From assembly GCF_011745145.1 (NCBI RefSeq), contig NZ_CP050191.1, positions 6,154,473 through 6,218,472 on the forward strand: a DNA stretch of 64,000 nt, in the 5' to 3' direction. The notes under the pieces are model-generated. The model was not told the origin of the DNA. It searched no databases and worked only from the letters and a program-made list of their open reading frames with translations. The stretch is from Mycobacterium sp. DL440 (GTDB lineage: Bacteria > Actinomycetota > Actinomycetes > Mycobacteriales > Mycobacteriaceae). The position numbers were made by a program, and so were the translations under genes. Shown here piece after piece: positions 17,544 to 25,897 of this stretch; the first letter of the stretch is position 1, and each line of letters starts with the position of its first letter.

Positions 17544-19108
17544 CGGCCGCTCTCCAGCCAGTGCAGATAGTTCGAATACCGTTGGTAGAGATACTTCAAC
17601 GCGACCAGATCATCGAAATCCCGGCCGTACACCTTGCCGACGCCGGAGACCGACGAGATGCGGGCCTCGATGGTGGTGAGGCGTCGCGACACCTCGAGCG
17701 CGTCCAAACCGTCCAGGCCGTGGCTGAACTCGTCGAGCAGCTCAGCCACCGGATCCTCGCCATCCCGCGCCAGCGCGACGAACTCCCGGCACGAGGTGTC
17801 GAATAGGTCGGTCAGCCAACTCGCCGGGTCCGACGCCAGTTCCCGGTCTGCTCCGGTGTCGAACCGGGGATGGGCGGTGTTCGGTAACAGCTTGCCGCGC
17901 AAGGCAAACGGAACCATCGCCCGCACATCCTCAAGCGTGACGGCGTCGTTGCCGCGGAACCACGCCAGCGCCTTGGCATAGAGCACCAGATTCTGCAGCG
18001 AGCGCACCGACACCCCGTTGACCGTCTGTGCGCCGAGATCGACCTGCAGATCGGCACCCGAGTTGGCGTCGATGACCTGCTCCACCTCCAGACCGGCGGT
18101 GGCCACCACATCTTTGGTCCGGTACTCGAAGCGGCGCCCACCGTGCTGGACGAACTCGAAGTGGCTGACGAAAAATTCCAACCGGCGGCGCACGTCGGTG
18201 GGCACCGGAATTCCGCGGATCATCTCGACCATCGCCGCCTGCTCGGCGGCGCCGAACACCAACTCGGCGGGCACGTTGTCCTCCGGGCGGTCACCGGCCT
18301 CCACCCGGCTCACCAGCTCGTCGAGAAATCTGCTGTTGAACCCGAACGCCTGCACCGTCACGTCGATGCGGTCCCGCAGGGCCTGGATCACCGGGAAGGT
18401 GCCGCCACCGCCGTCGTCGTTGGCGGTGAAAAACCAGCTCTGCACACCGTGTTCGGGTGCGGTGACGTGCATCTGGTCGTGGCTTTCGACGTAGCCCTCG
18501 GCGACCATGGTCAGCAGCGCCGACTGGGTCTTGGTGGGAATCCGGTTGTACTCGTCGACGATCTTGACCGGCGCGGTCAGCCAGCTCTTCCAGGCGATGG
18601 TGATCTCGGCCAGGCTGCCGGCCTGCACCAGATCGCGCGGCAACGGGATCCCGACCAGATCACCCACGGTCAGCTGCGGCTGGCCCTGCTGGACATGGCG
18701 ACGCACATCGGCGGGGGTGGACCCGGCCAGCACCCCCATCAGTACCGCCAGGGTGGTCTTGCCGCGGCCCGGGCCGCCGATCAGCAGGCACCGTCCGCCG
18801 ACGGCGAAAGTCAGCAGCGGGACAAGGACATTGGAGGAATAGGCGGGTTGTTTGGGGAGGCTCAAGGATGCGCCCGCATCGCCGAGCGGGTAGTTGACGG
18901 TGGTGTCAGAACCGAATTCGACGTCGTAGAACGGGGAGATCACGGCCTTGTTGATCAGCCAGAAGTAGGCACGGCGCAGCTTCTCGTCGAGAGTGACCGT
19001 CGGCTCCGTCGGCGGCGTGAACAGGTCGGCGGCGGTGAGGCCGGCCGCCGGAGCGTGGCCCACGGGCAAGGTCGGCGATTTCGATACCGCACTCCACCTG
19101 GTGGTCAT
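17540..19108 (-). CDS. MoxR-type AAA+ ATPase
   Basis: A 522-residue MoxR-family AAA+ protein, longer than typical MoxR (about 320-350) because of a 100-residue N-terminal extension and a C-terminal helical tail. Walker A is G-G-P-G-R-G-K-T-T (111-119), Walker B is I-V-D-E-Y-N-R (183-189), sensor 1 is F-F-T-A-N230-D, the Arg finger lies in A-L-R-D-R-I-D (243-249), and sensor 2 is near R-S-L-Q-N-L. The Walker B Asp-Glu-Tyr-Asn-Arg and the following T-K-T-Q-S-A-L-L match MoxR. A GGGAGGGGG ribosome site precedes the ATG. MoxR proteins act as chaperones with VWA partners, here encoded two genes downstream. Confidence 0.9.
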   Translation of the reverse strand: MTTRWSAVSKSPTLPVGHAPAAGLTAADLFTPPTEPTVTLDEKLRRAYFWLINKAVISPFYDVEFGSDTTVNYPLGDAGASLSLPKQPAYSSNVLVPLLTFAVGGRCLLIGGPGRGKTTLAVLMGVLAGSTPADVRRHVQQGQPQLTVGDLVGIPLPRDLVQAGSLAEITIAWKSWLTAPVKIVDEYNRIPTKTQSALLTMVAEGYVESHDQMHVTAPEHGVQSWFFTANDDGGGGTFPVIQALRDRIDVTVQAFGFNSRFLDELVSRVEAGDRPEDNVPAELVFGAAEQAAMVEMIRGIPVPTDVRRRLEFFVSHFEFVQHGGRRFEYRTKDVVATAGLEVEQVIDANSGADLQVDLGAQTVNGVSVRSLQNLVLYAKALAWFRGNDAVTLEDVRAMVPFALRGKLLPNTAHPRFDTGADRELASDPASWLTDLFDTSCREFVALARDGEDPVAELLDEFSHGLDGLDALEVSRRLTTIEARISSVSGVGKVYGRDFDDLVALKYLYQRYSNYLHWLESGR

Positions 19109-19160
19109 CCGCCCCCTCCCGTCGGGCCAATGTTAACCGTCCGAAGCGTGCCGCCCATGC

Positions 19161-19221
19161 GTTGATTCTGCGGCCAGGGCACGGCTCACTCGAACTTTCT
19201 CGCCGTGGCCGCAGAATCAAC
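19161..19221. repeat. Perfect 16-bp inverted repeat in the xthA/MoxR gap
   Basis: Arms 19161-19176 and 19206-19221 are exact reverse complements (GTTGATTCTGCGGCCA and its mirror), with a 29-base centre in which CGGC/GCCG could add further pairing. It lies between the xthA stop and the MoxR start, both on the minus strand. It may be the xthA terminator or a small mobile inverted-repeat element. Confidence 0.7.
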
Positions 19222-19229
19222 TGAGAGTC

Positions 19230-20042
19230 TCAGCCGAGCTCGACCACGACCGGGGCGTGATCACTGGGCGCGGTGGTGCCCTTCTTGGGGCGACGCTCGT
19301 CCTTCGCGATCTCGGCATGCGTGACGCGTGATGCCAGGCCGGGGGAGCCGAGGATGAAGTCGATGCGCATCCCGCGGCGCTTCTGGAAAGCCAGCTGGGT
19401 GTAATCCCAGTAGGTGTAGATCCCCGGCCCAGGCGTGAAAGACCGGACCACATCGGTGAATTGGGCGTCGTGCATGGCCTGGAAGGCGGCCCGCTCGGGC
19501 TCGGACACATGGGTGCGGCCGGCAAAAGCCGCCATGTCCCAGACGTCCTCGTCCCTAGGTGCGATGTTCCAGTCGCCGACCAGTGCGATGGGCTTCTCCG
19601 GGTCGTCCTTCAGCCAGCCGGAGGCGGTATCCCGCAGGGCGGCAAGCCAATCCAGCTTGTAAGCGTAGTGCGGATCGGCCAGTGTGCGGCCGTTGGGCAC
19701 GTACAGGCTCCACACCCGCACCCCGCCGCAGGTGGCTCCCAGCGCGCGGGCCTCGGCGATGGCCTCTTCCTCCGGTTTGCTGCTCCAGGTCGGTTGGCCC
19801 GGAAACCCGATCTCGACGTCGTCGAGGCCGACCCGCGAGGCGATGGCCACGCCGTTCCACTGGTTGAGTCCGATGTGCGCGACCTCGTAGCCCAACGCCG
19901 CGAACGGCATCATCGGGAACTGCGCGTCGGTGCACTTGGTTTCCTGCATGGCCAGCACGTCGACGTCAGCGCGCTCCAGCCAGTCGACCACGCGGTCCAC
20001 TCGGGTTCGGATCGAGTTGACGTTCCAGGTGGCCAGGCGCAT
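19230..20042 (-). CDS. xthA: Exodeoxyribonuclease III (AP endonuclease)
   Basis: A 270-residue EEP-fold nuclease for base-excision repair. Family landmarks: the W-N-V-N-S-I start, M-Q-E-T-K-C (metal-binding Glu), the Y-V-P-N-G block, G-D-W-N-I-A-P (catalytic Asp/Asn), R-I-D-F-I-L-G-S and the C-terminal S-D-H-A-P-V with the catalytic Asp-His pair. The length is normal, and it corresponds to Rv0427c. A TAGTCT box 8 bases before the ATG suggests leaderless transcription independent of the upstream GNAT gene. Confidence 0.93.
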   Translation of the reverse strand: MRLATWNVNSIRTRVDRVVDWLERADVDVLAMQETKCTDAQFPMMPFAALGYEVAHIGLNQWNGVAIASRVGLDDVEIGFPGQPTWSSKPEEEAIAEARALGATCGGVRVWSLYVPNGRTLADPHYAYKLDWLAALRDTASGWLKDDPEKPIALVGDWNIAPRDEDVWDMAAFAGRTHVSEPERAAFQAMHDAQFTDVVRSFTPGPGIYTYWDYTQLAFQKRRGMRIDFILGSPGLASRVTHAEIAKDERRPKKGTTAPSDHAPVVVELG

Positions 20043-20050
20043 GGGGGTAG

Positions 20051-20056
20051 AGACTA
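20051..20056 (-). promoter_or_regulatory. Candidate -10 box of xthA
   Basis: TAGTCT on the minus strand, 8 bases from the xthA ATG, in the 18-base gap after the GNAT gene. The spacing is slightly long for leaderless initiation. Confidence 0.35.
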
Positions 20057-20060
20057 CGGG

Positions 20061-20999
20061 TCAGCGTGAGCCGAGGACATCGTCGGCCGCGACATAACGG
20101 GTTTGGTGGTGCAGCCGGAAACCCAGCGAGGTGTACAACGCGATGGCGGCGTGATTGTCGACTTCCACCTGGACATAGGCCTGCCGGGCACCGGCCTCCG
20201 CGCCCCAGGCCAACAGCGCTTCGCACACCGTCCGGGCGTGGCCCTGCCCGCGATGGGCGGAGGAGACCCGAACCGATGAGATACCGAGCCAGGCGGACCC
20301 GTCTGGCGCCGTCGTCACCGCACCGCGGCCGACGGCACAACCGGGCACCGACGCGAAGGTCAGCCGCCCCTCGACCACGGCCGTCAGGACGTCAGCAGGC
20401 ACCGCGCGTTCGTAGATCTGGAACCACTGTGCGCCCGGTTGCTGCGCCAGCGTGACACTCGAGGTCGAGGGTTGCGCCGGCGTGACAGTGGGTTGTCGTG
20501 GCGTGCCCGCGGCGGGCAGCGGGCGCACCATGACCCGGGCCGGTTTGATACCCGGCGTGCGAATCGGCAGCAGCCGTTCGGGCAGGGCCAGCCAGGCCGG
20601 CAGGTCACGGGCCCGGTACCAGTCGCGCACCTCGGAAAGGTCGGCGATCTGCGCCGACATGTCCAACGGGATAGCCGAATTGGCGCGGCTGGTGACCCCG
20701 TGCCCGGCGCGCAGTAGCCAGCCGCCCAGCCAGTGCTGCTCGACGCCCGGCCACGCCAGTGCCGCCGCATGTTCGAGCGCGCGGATCTCCGAGGCCCGCA
20801 CCGGGGCGTGCGACAACTCGCGCACGCTGACGATGTCGGCCGGCGCGACGTCGACCAGTTCACCGTCCTTGGTGCGGATCAGCACCGTCGGCTCCAGGCG
20901 CTCCAGGTGCCCGATGACGTCGGTGAGCGGTTTGGCCGACCCCATGGGCAGCTGATAACGCAGGCTGACCCGGGACCCGAGCGCAGGTAACTCAGGCAT
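20061..20999 (-). CDS. GNAT-family acetyltransferase (Rv0428c-like)
   Basis: 312 residues. The C-terminal third is a GNAT domain with the acetyl-CoA loop R-G-Q-G-H-A (about 263-268), the following helix V-C-E-A-L-L, and V-D-N-H-A-A-I-A-L-Y-x-x-L-G-F near 285-300, the classic motif B ending. The N-terminal half starts with a small beta-barrel-like segment (L-G-S-R-V-S-L-R-Y) and a linker region of unknown role. It lies 9 bp after def on the same strand, as in M. tuberculosis, so they form an operon. The acceptor substrate is unknown. Confidence 0.82.
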   Translation of the reverse strand: MPELPALGSRVSLRYQLPMGSAKPLTDVIGHLERLEPTVLIRTKDGELVDVAPADIVSVRELSHAPVRASEIRALEHAAALAWPGVEQHWLGGWLLRAGHGVTSRANSAIPLDMSAQIADLSEVRDWYRARDLPAWLALPERLLPIRTPGIKPARVMVRPLPAAGTPRQPTVTPAQPSTSSVTLAQQPGAQWFQIYERAVPADVLTAVVEGRLTFASVPGCAVGRGAVTTAPDGSAWLGISSVRVSSAHRGQGHARTVCEALLAWGAEAGARQAYVQVEVDNHAAIALYTSLGFRLHHQTRYVAADDVLGSR

Positions 21000-21008
21000 C
21001 GGTGAACA

Positions 21009-21602
21009 TCAGTGACCGAAGGGGTCGGGAACCTCGCCCGGCATCCAGGACAGGCCGGGAACGCCCCAGCCGTTCCGCTTGACGGTCTTCTTCGCGGCCC
21101 GCGCGTGCCGGCCGACGAGCCGGTCGATGTAGAGGAATCCGTCGAGGTGCCCGGTCTCGTGCTGCAGCATCCGGGCAAACAAGTCGGTGCCCTCGAGAGT
21201 GACCGGAGAACCGTCGGCATCGAGGCCCGTGACCCGTGCCCAGTCGGCCCGACCGGTCGGGAAATTCTCGCCCGGCACGGACAGGCAGCCTTCCTCGTCG
21301 TCGTCGGGGTCGGGCATCGTCTCGGGAACCTCGGAGGTCTCGAGTACCGGGTTGATGACGACCCCGCGACGCCGCGTGGCCTGGCCGCGCGTCGGGGCGC
21401 AGTCGTACACGAACAACCGCTTGGCCACGCCGATCTGGTTGGCGGCCAAGCCAACGCCGTTCGCGGCATCCATGGTGTCGAACATGGTCTGGATGAGCTC
21501 GGGTAGGTCTGCGGGCAGCGAGCCGTCGGGGCCGACGGGCACCGGTTCGGTCGGTGTGTGCAGAACGGGATCCCCGACGATGCAGATCGGTACGACAGCC
21601 AT
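21009..21602 (-). CDS. def: Peptide deformylase
   Basis: A 197-residue metallo-deformylase that removes the N-formyl group from nascent proteins. All three motifs are intact: G49-V-G-L-A-A-N-Q, E104-G-C106-L-S (Cys ligand), and Q-H148-E149-T-G-H152 (His ligands and catalytic Glu). The insertion before motif 2 ([10 protein letters not shown]) and the C-terminal G-W-G-V-P-G-L-S-W tail are as in mycobacterial Def (Rv0429c). The ATG at 21602 follows a TAAGCT box by 6 bases, consistent with leaderless mRNA. Confidence 0.96.
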   Translation of the reverse strand: MAVVPICIVGDPVLHTPTEPVPVGPDGSLPADLPELIQTMFDTMDAANGVGLAANQIGVAKRLFVYDCAPTRGQATRRRGVVINPVLETSEVPETMPDPDDDEEGCLSVPGENFPTGRADWARVTGLDADGSPVTLEGTDLFARMLQHETGHLDGFLYIDRLVGRHARAAKKTVKRNGWGVPGLSWMPGEVPDPFGH

Positions 21603-21608
21603 GGGGGA

Positions 21609-21614
21609 AGCTTA
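21609..21614 (-). promoter_or_regulatory. -10 box of def
   Basis: TAAGCT on the minus strand, 6 bases from the def ATG; no ribosome site is present. It lies in the divergent def/DUF3263 gap. Confidence 0.45.
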
Positions 21615-21740
21615 AGGTGGCAATCCTTCTCACCCGACTCGCGGGTTTATGTGTCAGCTCAACCCAGCAAGCCGTGGTTGAATAATCGCCGAACCACAGC
21701 GATGTTATTTCTCACGTGTCGGAAGGGTCCAGGGAGCAAT

Positions 21741-22052
21741 ATGGACGGCGCCATGGCGCGGACTGAGCAATCCGGGGACGACTCTGACCTGAGTGATGGG
21801 CTCACCCGGCGCGAGCACGATATTTTGGCCTTCGAGCGCCAGTGGTGGAAGTACGCCGGCAGCAAGGAAGACGCGATCAAAGAGCTCTTCTCCATGTCGG
21901 CCACGCGGTACTACCAGGTGCTCAACGCCCTGGTGGACCGCCCCGAGGCGCTGGCCGCCGACCCGATGCTGGTCAAGCGGCTGCGGCGGATGCGCGCGAC
22001 CAGGCAGAAGGCGCGTGCTGCGCGGCGGCTCGGCTTCGATATCAGCACCTAA
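21741..22052 (+). CDS. DUF3263 protein (Rv0430-like)
   Basis: A 103-residue basic, helical protein of the DUF3263 family, conserved in actinobacteria. It has the core D-I-L-A-F-E-R-Q-W-W and R-Y-Y-Q-V-L-N-A-L-V-D-R-P-E-A-L, and an Arg/Ala-rich C-terminus (R-L-R-R-M-R-A-T-R) that would fit nucleic-acid binding. The middle resembles an HTH. ATG 21741 has an AGGGAG ribosome site 4 bases upstream and matches the start in M. tuberculosis. It lies 75 bp before virR on the same strand. Function is not established. Confidence 0.85.
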   Translation: MDGAMARTEQSGDDSDLSDGLTRREHDILAFERQWWKYAGSKEDAIKELFSMSATRYYQVLNALVDRPEALAADPMLVKRLRRMRATRQKARAARRLGFDIST

Positions 22053-22114
22053 AGGCCGCCCCCGCACGCGAGGAGGACAAATGGCCTGGGTGAGGCATCG
22101 AGCCGTTCGCTCGA

Positions 22115-22120
22115 TACAGT
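22115..22120 (+). promoter_or_regulatory. -10 box, leaderless virR mRNA
   Basis: TACAGT followed by 7 bases and ATG 22128. This decides against the upstream in-frame GTG at 22119. Confidence 0.5.
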
Positions 22121-22127
22121 GGTGGCG

Positions 22128-22598
22128 ATGAATCAGCGAGACTCCTCCGGGTTACCCCTGCGCGCCATGGTGATGGTGCTGTTGTTCCTCGGGGTCGTGT
22201 TCCTGCTGGTCGGTTTCCAGGCGCTCGGCTCCGATGACGACTCAGCGGATCAGTCGTCGTCCGTGGCCACCACGAGCGCGACGACCACCACGAAGCCATC
22301 GGCGAAGGCCGAACCCGCCCCCGAGGTCAAGGCCGACGTGCGGGTGTACAACATCTCCGATGTCCCAGGTGCGGCCGAGACCACGGCCAACCGTCTGCGT
22401 GAGGCGCACTGGAATGTCACCGAGACCGGCAACCTGACGCTGGAAGGTGTCGCCGGCACCACCGTGTTCTTCGGTGAGACTTCGGGTGAGAAGGACGCCG
22501 CCGAAGCCGTTGGCAAGGCAATCCAGGCGCCCGTCGAACCCCGACGCCCCGAACTTCTCGAGCAACCACCGGGCGTGATCGTGGTAGTCACCGGCTAG
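22128..22598 (+). CDS. virR: LytR_C-domain membrane protein VirR (Rv0431-like)
   Basis: A 156-residue single-pass membrane protein: a short cytosolic N-terminus, one helix (about 12-33), a Thr/Ser/Lys-rich linker, and an outside LytR_C-type domain (about 70-150) with D-V-R-V-Y-N-I-S-D-V-P-G-A-A and V-A-G-T-T-V-F-F-G blocks. The M. tuberculosis orthologue VirR affects cell-envelope integrity and vesicle release. ATG 22128 is preferred because it sits 7 bases after the -10 box. sodC follows almost immediately, with its own -10 box overlapping the virR stop. Confidence 0.8.
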   Translation: MNQRDSSGLPLRAMVMVLLFLGVVFLLVGFQALGSDDDSADQSSSVATTSATTTTKPSAKAEPAPEVKADVRVYNISDVPGAAETTANRLREAHWNVTETGNLTLEGVAGTTVFFGETSGEKDAAEAVGKAIQAPVEPRRPELLEQPPGVIVVVTG

Positions 22599-22601
22599 GC
22601 T
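22596..22601 (+). promoter_or_regulatory. Candidate -10 box of sodC
   Basis: TAGGCT, which begins with the virR stop codon, lies 6 bases before ATG 22608 and could drive a leaderless sodC mRNA. Co-transcription with virR is the alternative. Confidence 0.35.
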
Positions 22602-22607
22602 TTGGGC

Positions 22608-23321
22608 ATGCTGAAGTCCGTCAGTGTTGCCGTCCTGTTCGCTGCCCCGGTTGTTGCGCTGAGCGCCTGCAGCCCTCCCGGTCAGGTGCCCTCCGACACG
22701 CCCGGTACCACCCCGGCGATCTGGACCGGATCGCCCTCGCCCTCGGCGGCCGCTCCCGGTGAGCACGGCAGCGGGCACGGTGCGCAGGGCACCACTGGCG
22801 GCGAGACCCTGACCGCGGAGCTCAAGACCGCCGACGGCACGGCCGTGGCAACCGCCGACTTCCAGTTCGCCGACGGCTTCGCGACCGTGACCATCGAGAC
22901 CACCACTCCGGGCAAGCTGGCTCCGGGATTCCACGGTCTGCACATCCACTCCGTCGGCAAGTGTGAAGCCAACTCGGTGGCCCCCACCGGCGGTGCGCCC
23001 GGTGACTTCAACTCCGCCGGCGGCCATTTCCAGGTACCCGGACACAGCGGTCATCCCTCCAGCGGTGACCTGAGCTCGCTGCAGATCCGCGCTGACGGCT
23101 CGGGCAAGCTGGTGACCACCACCGACGCGTTCACCGCCGAGGATCTGCTGGCCGGCACCAAGACCGCGATCATGATCCACGAGAAGGCGGACAACTTCGC
23201 CAACATCCCGCCGGAGAAGTACCAGCAGGTCGTCGGCGGAGCCCCCGGCCCCGATCAGGCGACCATGGCCACCGGCGACGCCGGAAGCCGGGTGGCGTGC
23301 GGTGTTATCGGCGCAGGCTGA
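22608..23321 (+). CDS. sodC: Exported Cu/Zn superoxide dismutase lipoprotein
   Basis: A 237-residue periplasmic/cell-surface superoxide dismutase. The N-terminus is a lipoprotein signal with lipobox L18-S-A-C21. A Ser/Pro/Gly/His-rich linker follows to about residue 65. The SOD domain has [11 protein letters not shown] (two Cu ligands and a disulfide Cys), [12 protein letters not shown]...G-D (bridging and Zn ligands) and a C-terminal R-V-A-C-G-V-I-G for the second disulfide Cys. As in Rv0432, the loops are shorter than in eukaryotic enzymes. It detoxifies external superoxide. The 3' end overlaps the next gene's GTG by 20 bases. Confidence 0.94.
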   Translation: MLKSVSVAVLFAAPVVALSACSPPGQVPSDTPGTTPAIWTGSPSPSAAAPGEHGSGHGAQGTTGGETLTAELKTADGTAVATADFQFADGFATVTIETTTPGKLAPGFHGLHIHSVGKCEANSVAPTGGAPGDFNSAGGHFQVPGHSGHPSSGDLSSLQIRADGSGKLVTTTDAFTAEDLLAGTKTAIMIHEKADNFANIPPEKYQQVVGGAPGPDQATMATGDAGSRVACGVIGAG

Positions 23322-24432
23322 CAGCCGCATCGATTTCGCCGGGTCGCCCCGGCCCACCGTCGGCGTCGAGTGGGAGTTCGCTCTCGTCGACGCCGACACT
23401 CGCGACCTGAGCAACGGCGCCGCCGAGGTGATCGCCGAAGTCGGCGAGAGCCCGCACGTGCACAAGGAGTTGCTGCGCAACACCATCGAGATCGTCACCG
23501 GAATCTGTGACAACACCGGTGAAGCGATGGATGACCTGCGCGGCACTCTCGGCTCCGTACGCAAGATCGTGCATGACCGCGGCATGGAGTTGTTCTGCGC
23601 GGGGACGCATCCGTTCGCGAAATGGTCGGTACAGCAGCTGACCGACGCGCCCCGCTACGCCGAGCTGATCAAGCGCACCCAGTGGTGGGGCCGGCAGATG
23701 ACGATCTGGGGTGTGCACGTGCACGTCGGGATCTCGTCGGCGCACAAGGTGATGCCGATCATCTCCTCGCTGCTCAACCAATACCCGCATCTGCTGGCGC
23801 TCTCGGCGTCCTCACCCTTCTGGGAAGGCGAGGACACCGGATACGCGAGCAACCGGGCGATGATGTTTCAGCAGCTGCCTACCGCCGGCCTGCCCTTCCA
23901 GTTTCAGGCCTGGTCCGAGTTCGAGGGTTTCGTCCACGATCAGAAGAAGACCGGCATCATCGACCACCTCAACGAGATTCGTTGGGACATCAGGCCGTCG
24001 CCGCACCTGGGCACCATCGAGGTGCGGATCTTCGACGGGGTGTCGAATGTGCGTGAGCTCGGCGCGCTGGTCGCGCTGACCCACTGCCTGATCGTCGATC
24101 TGGACCGCAGGCTCGACGCGGGTGAACAGTTGCCGACCATGCCCCCGTGGCACGTGCAGGAGAACAAGTGGCGTGCCGCCCGCTACGGACTGGACGCGGT
24201 GATCATCCTGGACGCCGACAGCAATGAGCGGCTGGTCACCGAAGACCTCGACGAACTACTGAATCACCTTGAGCCGGTGGCCAAGTCATTGGGATGTGCA
24301 GACGAGCTGGCCTCGGTGGCCGACATCTACCGCGGCGGCGGCTCCTATCAACGGCAGCGTCGCGTGGCCGAGGAGAGCGACGGCGACCTGCGCGAAGTCG
24401 TCGACGCCTTGGTAAGCGAACTCCAACTTTGA
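23302..24432 (+). CDS. YbdK-type carboxylate-amine ligase (glutamate-cysteine ligase 2 family)
   Basis: 376 residues, ATP-grasp-like GCS2 family. The N-terminal G-V-E-W-E-F and E-L-L-R-N-T-I-E blocks hold metal-binding Glu residues, and [10 protein letters not shown] and S-A-S-S-P-F complete the active-site signature. It is nearly colinear with Rv0433. Mycobacteria make mycothiol rather than glutathione, so despite the family name the true acceptor is uncertain. GTG 23302 overlaps the sodC end by 20 bases, indicating an operon; no better start is seen inside. Confidence 0.9.
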   Translation: MLSAQADSRIDFAGSPRPTVGVEWEFALVDADTRDLSNGAAEVIAEVGESPHVHKELLRNTIEIVTGICDNTGEAMDDLRGTLGSVRKIVHDRGMELFCAGTHPFAKWSVQQLTDAPRYAELIKRTQWWGRQMTIWGVHVHVGISSAHKVMPIISSLLNQYPHLLALSASSPFWEGEDTGYASNRAMMFQQLPTAGLPFQFQAWSEFEGFVHDQKKTGIIDHLNEIRWDIRPSPHLGTIEVRIFDGVSNVRELGALVALTHCLIVDLDRRLDAGEQLPTMPPWHVQENKWRAARYGLDAVIILDADSNERLVTEDLDELLNHLEPVAKSLGCADELASVADIYRGGGSYQRQRRVAEESDGDLREVVDALVSELQL

Positions 24433-24443
24433 GGATGAGGGCT

Positions 24444-24857
24444 ATGCGGCGGATCGTGGCGGGGATTGTCGTGGCGGGCTTCGCACTCTCGGGCTGCAGC
24501 ACCGTCACCGCCGGAACGCCGATGGGCGATCCCGATCAGACCGGCATCTCCACCACGACGACCACCAAGCGCCGCCCCACCAACACAGCGGCGCCCTCGA
24601 CCCCGGTCGTCCCGCGTCCCGGGACCAGCAGCGGGGCCAGCACCCCGCCGCCCAACGGGATGTCGACCACCTGCCGGGAGTACTCCTCGATGAACGAGGC
24701 GACCCAACTCGGGATGGTCGAGCTGCTGGTGGAGAACGGCTATGCGGGAATGAAGAAGAATCCGTTCCTGTGGACATCGTTCATCGGAGCCATGTGCGTG
24801 TTGGCCGACCGCGATTCGACTGTGGTCGACGCAATCAACAAAAAGGTGCCGGGCTGA
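24444..24857 (+). CDS. Small exported lipoprotein
   Basis: 137 residues with a classic lipoprotein signal (M-R-R-I-V, hydrophobic core, lipobox L-S-G-C18). A Thr/Ser/Pro-rich linker (30-70) leads to a small globular C-terminus with two Cys (C-R-E-Y and M-C-V-L-A-D-R) that probably pair. Mycobacterial lipoproteins of this size are often of unknown function, and I recognise no domain. ATG 24444 has a GATGAGGG ribosome site; ATG 24435 is an alternative. It lies directly after the YbdK gene, and its end overlaps the convergent Lrp gene by 23 bases. No counterpart is recalled at this place in M. tuberculosis. Confidence 0.75.
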   Translation: MRRIVAGIVVAGFALSGCSTVTAGTPMGDPDQTGISTTTTTKRRPTNTAAPSTPVVPRPGTSSGASTPPPNGMSTTCREYSSMNEATQLGMVELLVENGYAGMKKNPFLWTSFIGAMCVLADRDSTVVDAINKKVPG

Positions 24858-25836
24858 CATCTCTGGGATGAATTGCCTTGTAGTGCACCGAGATATAAGG
24901 CCAGGCCTGCATCGCGGTGACACCGTCCAGGCCGCGGATGCTCTCATCGAGCACGTTCAGCAGATCCTCGTCGCGGGCGGTCACCACCTCGGCCAGGACA
25001 TCCCAACGCCCGGCGGTCAGCGCCACATACGACACCGTCTCCACGCGGGTCAGCGCCTCGGCGACCTTCTGGGCGCCGGCCCGGCCGTCGGTGCGGATCG
25101 CCACCCAGCTGCTGTGGCGGTAACCGAGGCGCAGCGGGTTGGCGATACACATCACCCGGGCCGCGCCCGTGTCCACCATCCGGCTGTAGCGCGACCGGAT
25201 GGTGGTCTCGGATAAGCCCAGGGCTGAAGCGAAGTCGCGGAATGCCGCACGGCCGTCGACGGCGAGCCGGGTGAGGATCGCCCGGTCGATGTCATCGAGC
25301 GGACGCGGCCGCACGGCACCACCCGCGAGCGCACCGGACAGCCGGGCCTGCTGATAGTGCAGCCGCAGGTAGGGGAGCAGCTCCACCGAGCGCACCCCCG
25401 GCAGCGTCGCGATCCGGCCGAAGGCCACATCGTGAAGTTCCCGGGCGTCGGTGCAGACCAGCTCCAGCACCACCCCGTACGGCCCCGTCGTCGCCGTCAC
25501 GTAATCAGCCTGGGGCAGGTGGGCGATCTCCGCGGCCAGCTCGACCGGGGTACGCGATCCATCGACGGTCAGCAGGGCCAGACCCAGCGCGCCGAACCCG
25601 AGGACGGCCGGATCGGTGACGGCGGCGATGGTCATGTACCCCTCGCTCAACAACCGCGAAACACGGCGGCGCGCAGTCTTTTCCGTGATGTCTGCCCGAC
25701 GGCCCAACTCTGCGTAGGGGATGCGGCCGTCGGCCTGTAACAGTTCGATCAACTGGCGGTCGACCGCGTCGAGGTCGGTGTAGCCCGGATCGGACAGCAG
25801 CGTGCGGGCCGTCTCAAGCTCCGCTGACCGTGGCAT
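24835..25836 (-). CDS. Double Lrp/AsnC-type regulator
   Basis: A 333-residue regulator made of two Lrp/AsnC units in one chain. Unit 1: HTH around residues 23-65 (L-D-A-V-D-R-Q-L-I-E-L-L-Q-x-D-G-R) plus a RAM-like domain to about 150. Unit 2: HTH around 180-225 (L-D-D-I-D-R-A-I-L-T-R-L-A-x-D-G-R, then S-E-T-T-I-R-S-R) plus a second RAM domain to about 320. Normal Lrp proteins are about 150 residues, so this is an internal duplication. It reads into the lipoprotein gene tail by 23 bases. Its ligand and targets are unknown; Lrp proteins usually sense amino acids. Confidence 0.85.
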   Translation of the reverse strand: MPRSAELETARTLLSDPGYTDLDAVDRQLIELLQADGRIPYAELGRRADITEKTARRRVSRLLSEGYMTIAAVTDPAVLGFGALGLALLTVDGSRTPVELAAEIAHLPQADYVTATTGPYGVVLELVCTDARELHDVAFGRIATLPGVRSVELLPYLRLHYQQARLSGALAGGAVRPRPLDDIDRAILTRLAVDGRAAFRDFASALGLSETTIRSRYSRMVDTGAARVMCIANPLRLGYRHSSWVAIRTDGRAGAQKVAEALTRVETVSYVALTAGRWDVLAEVVTARDEDLLNVLDESIRGLDGVTAMQAWPYISVHYKAIHPRDVSPAPFC

Positions 25837-25897
25837 CACCCGAGGCTACCGGCTCGTGCGCATTGACCAAACCGGAGGCGAGGACGATTCTGGCCCC

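Noticed and set aside
13130..19108. MoxR operon as a phage or CRISPR-type conflict system with a trypsin-like or caspase-like effector
   Set aside because: None of the effector domains known from MoxR-VWA conflict systems were seen. The peptidase is a zincin, and no nuclease or toxin gene is present.
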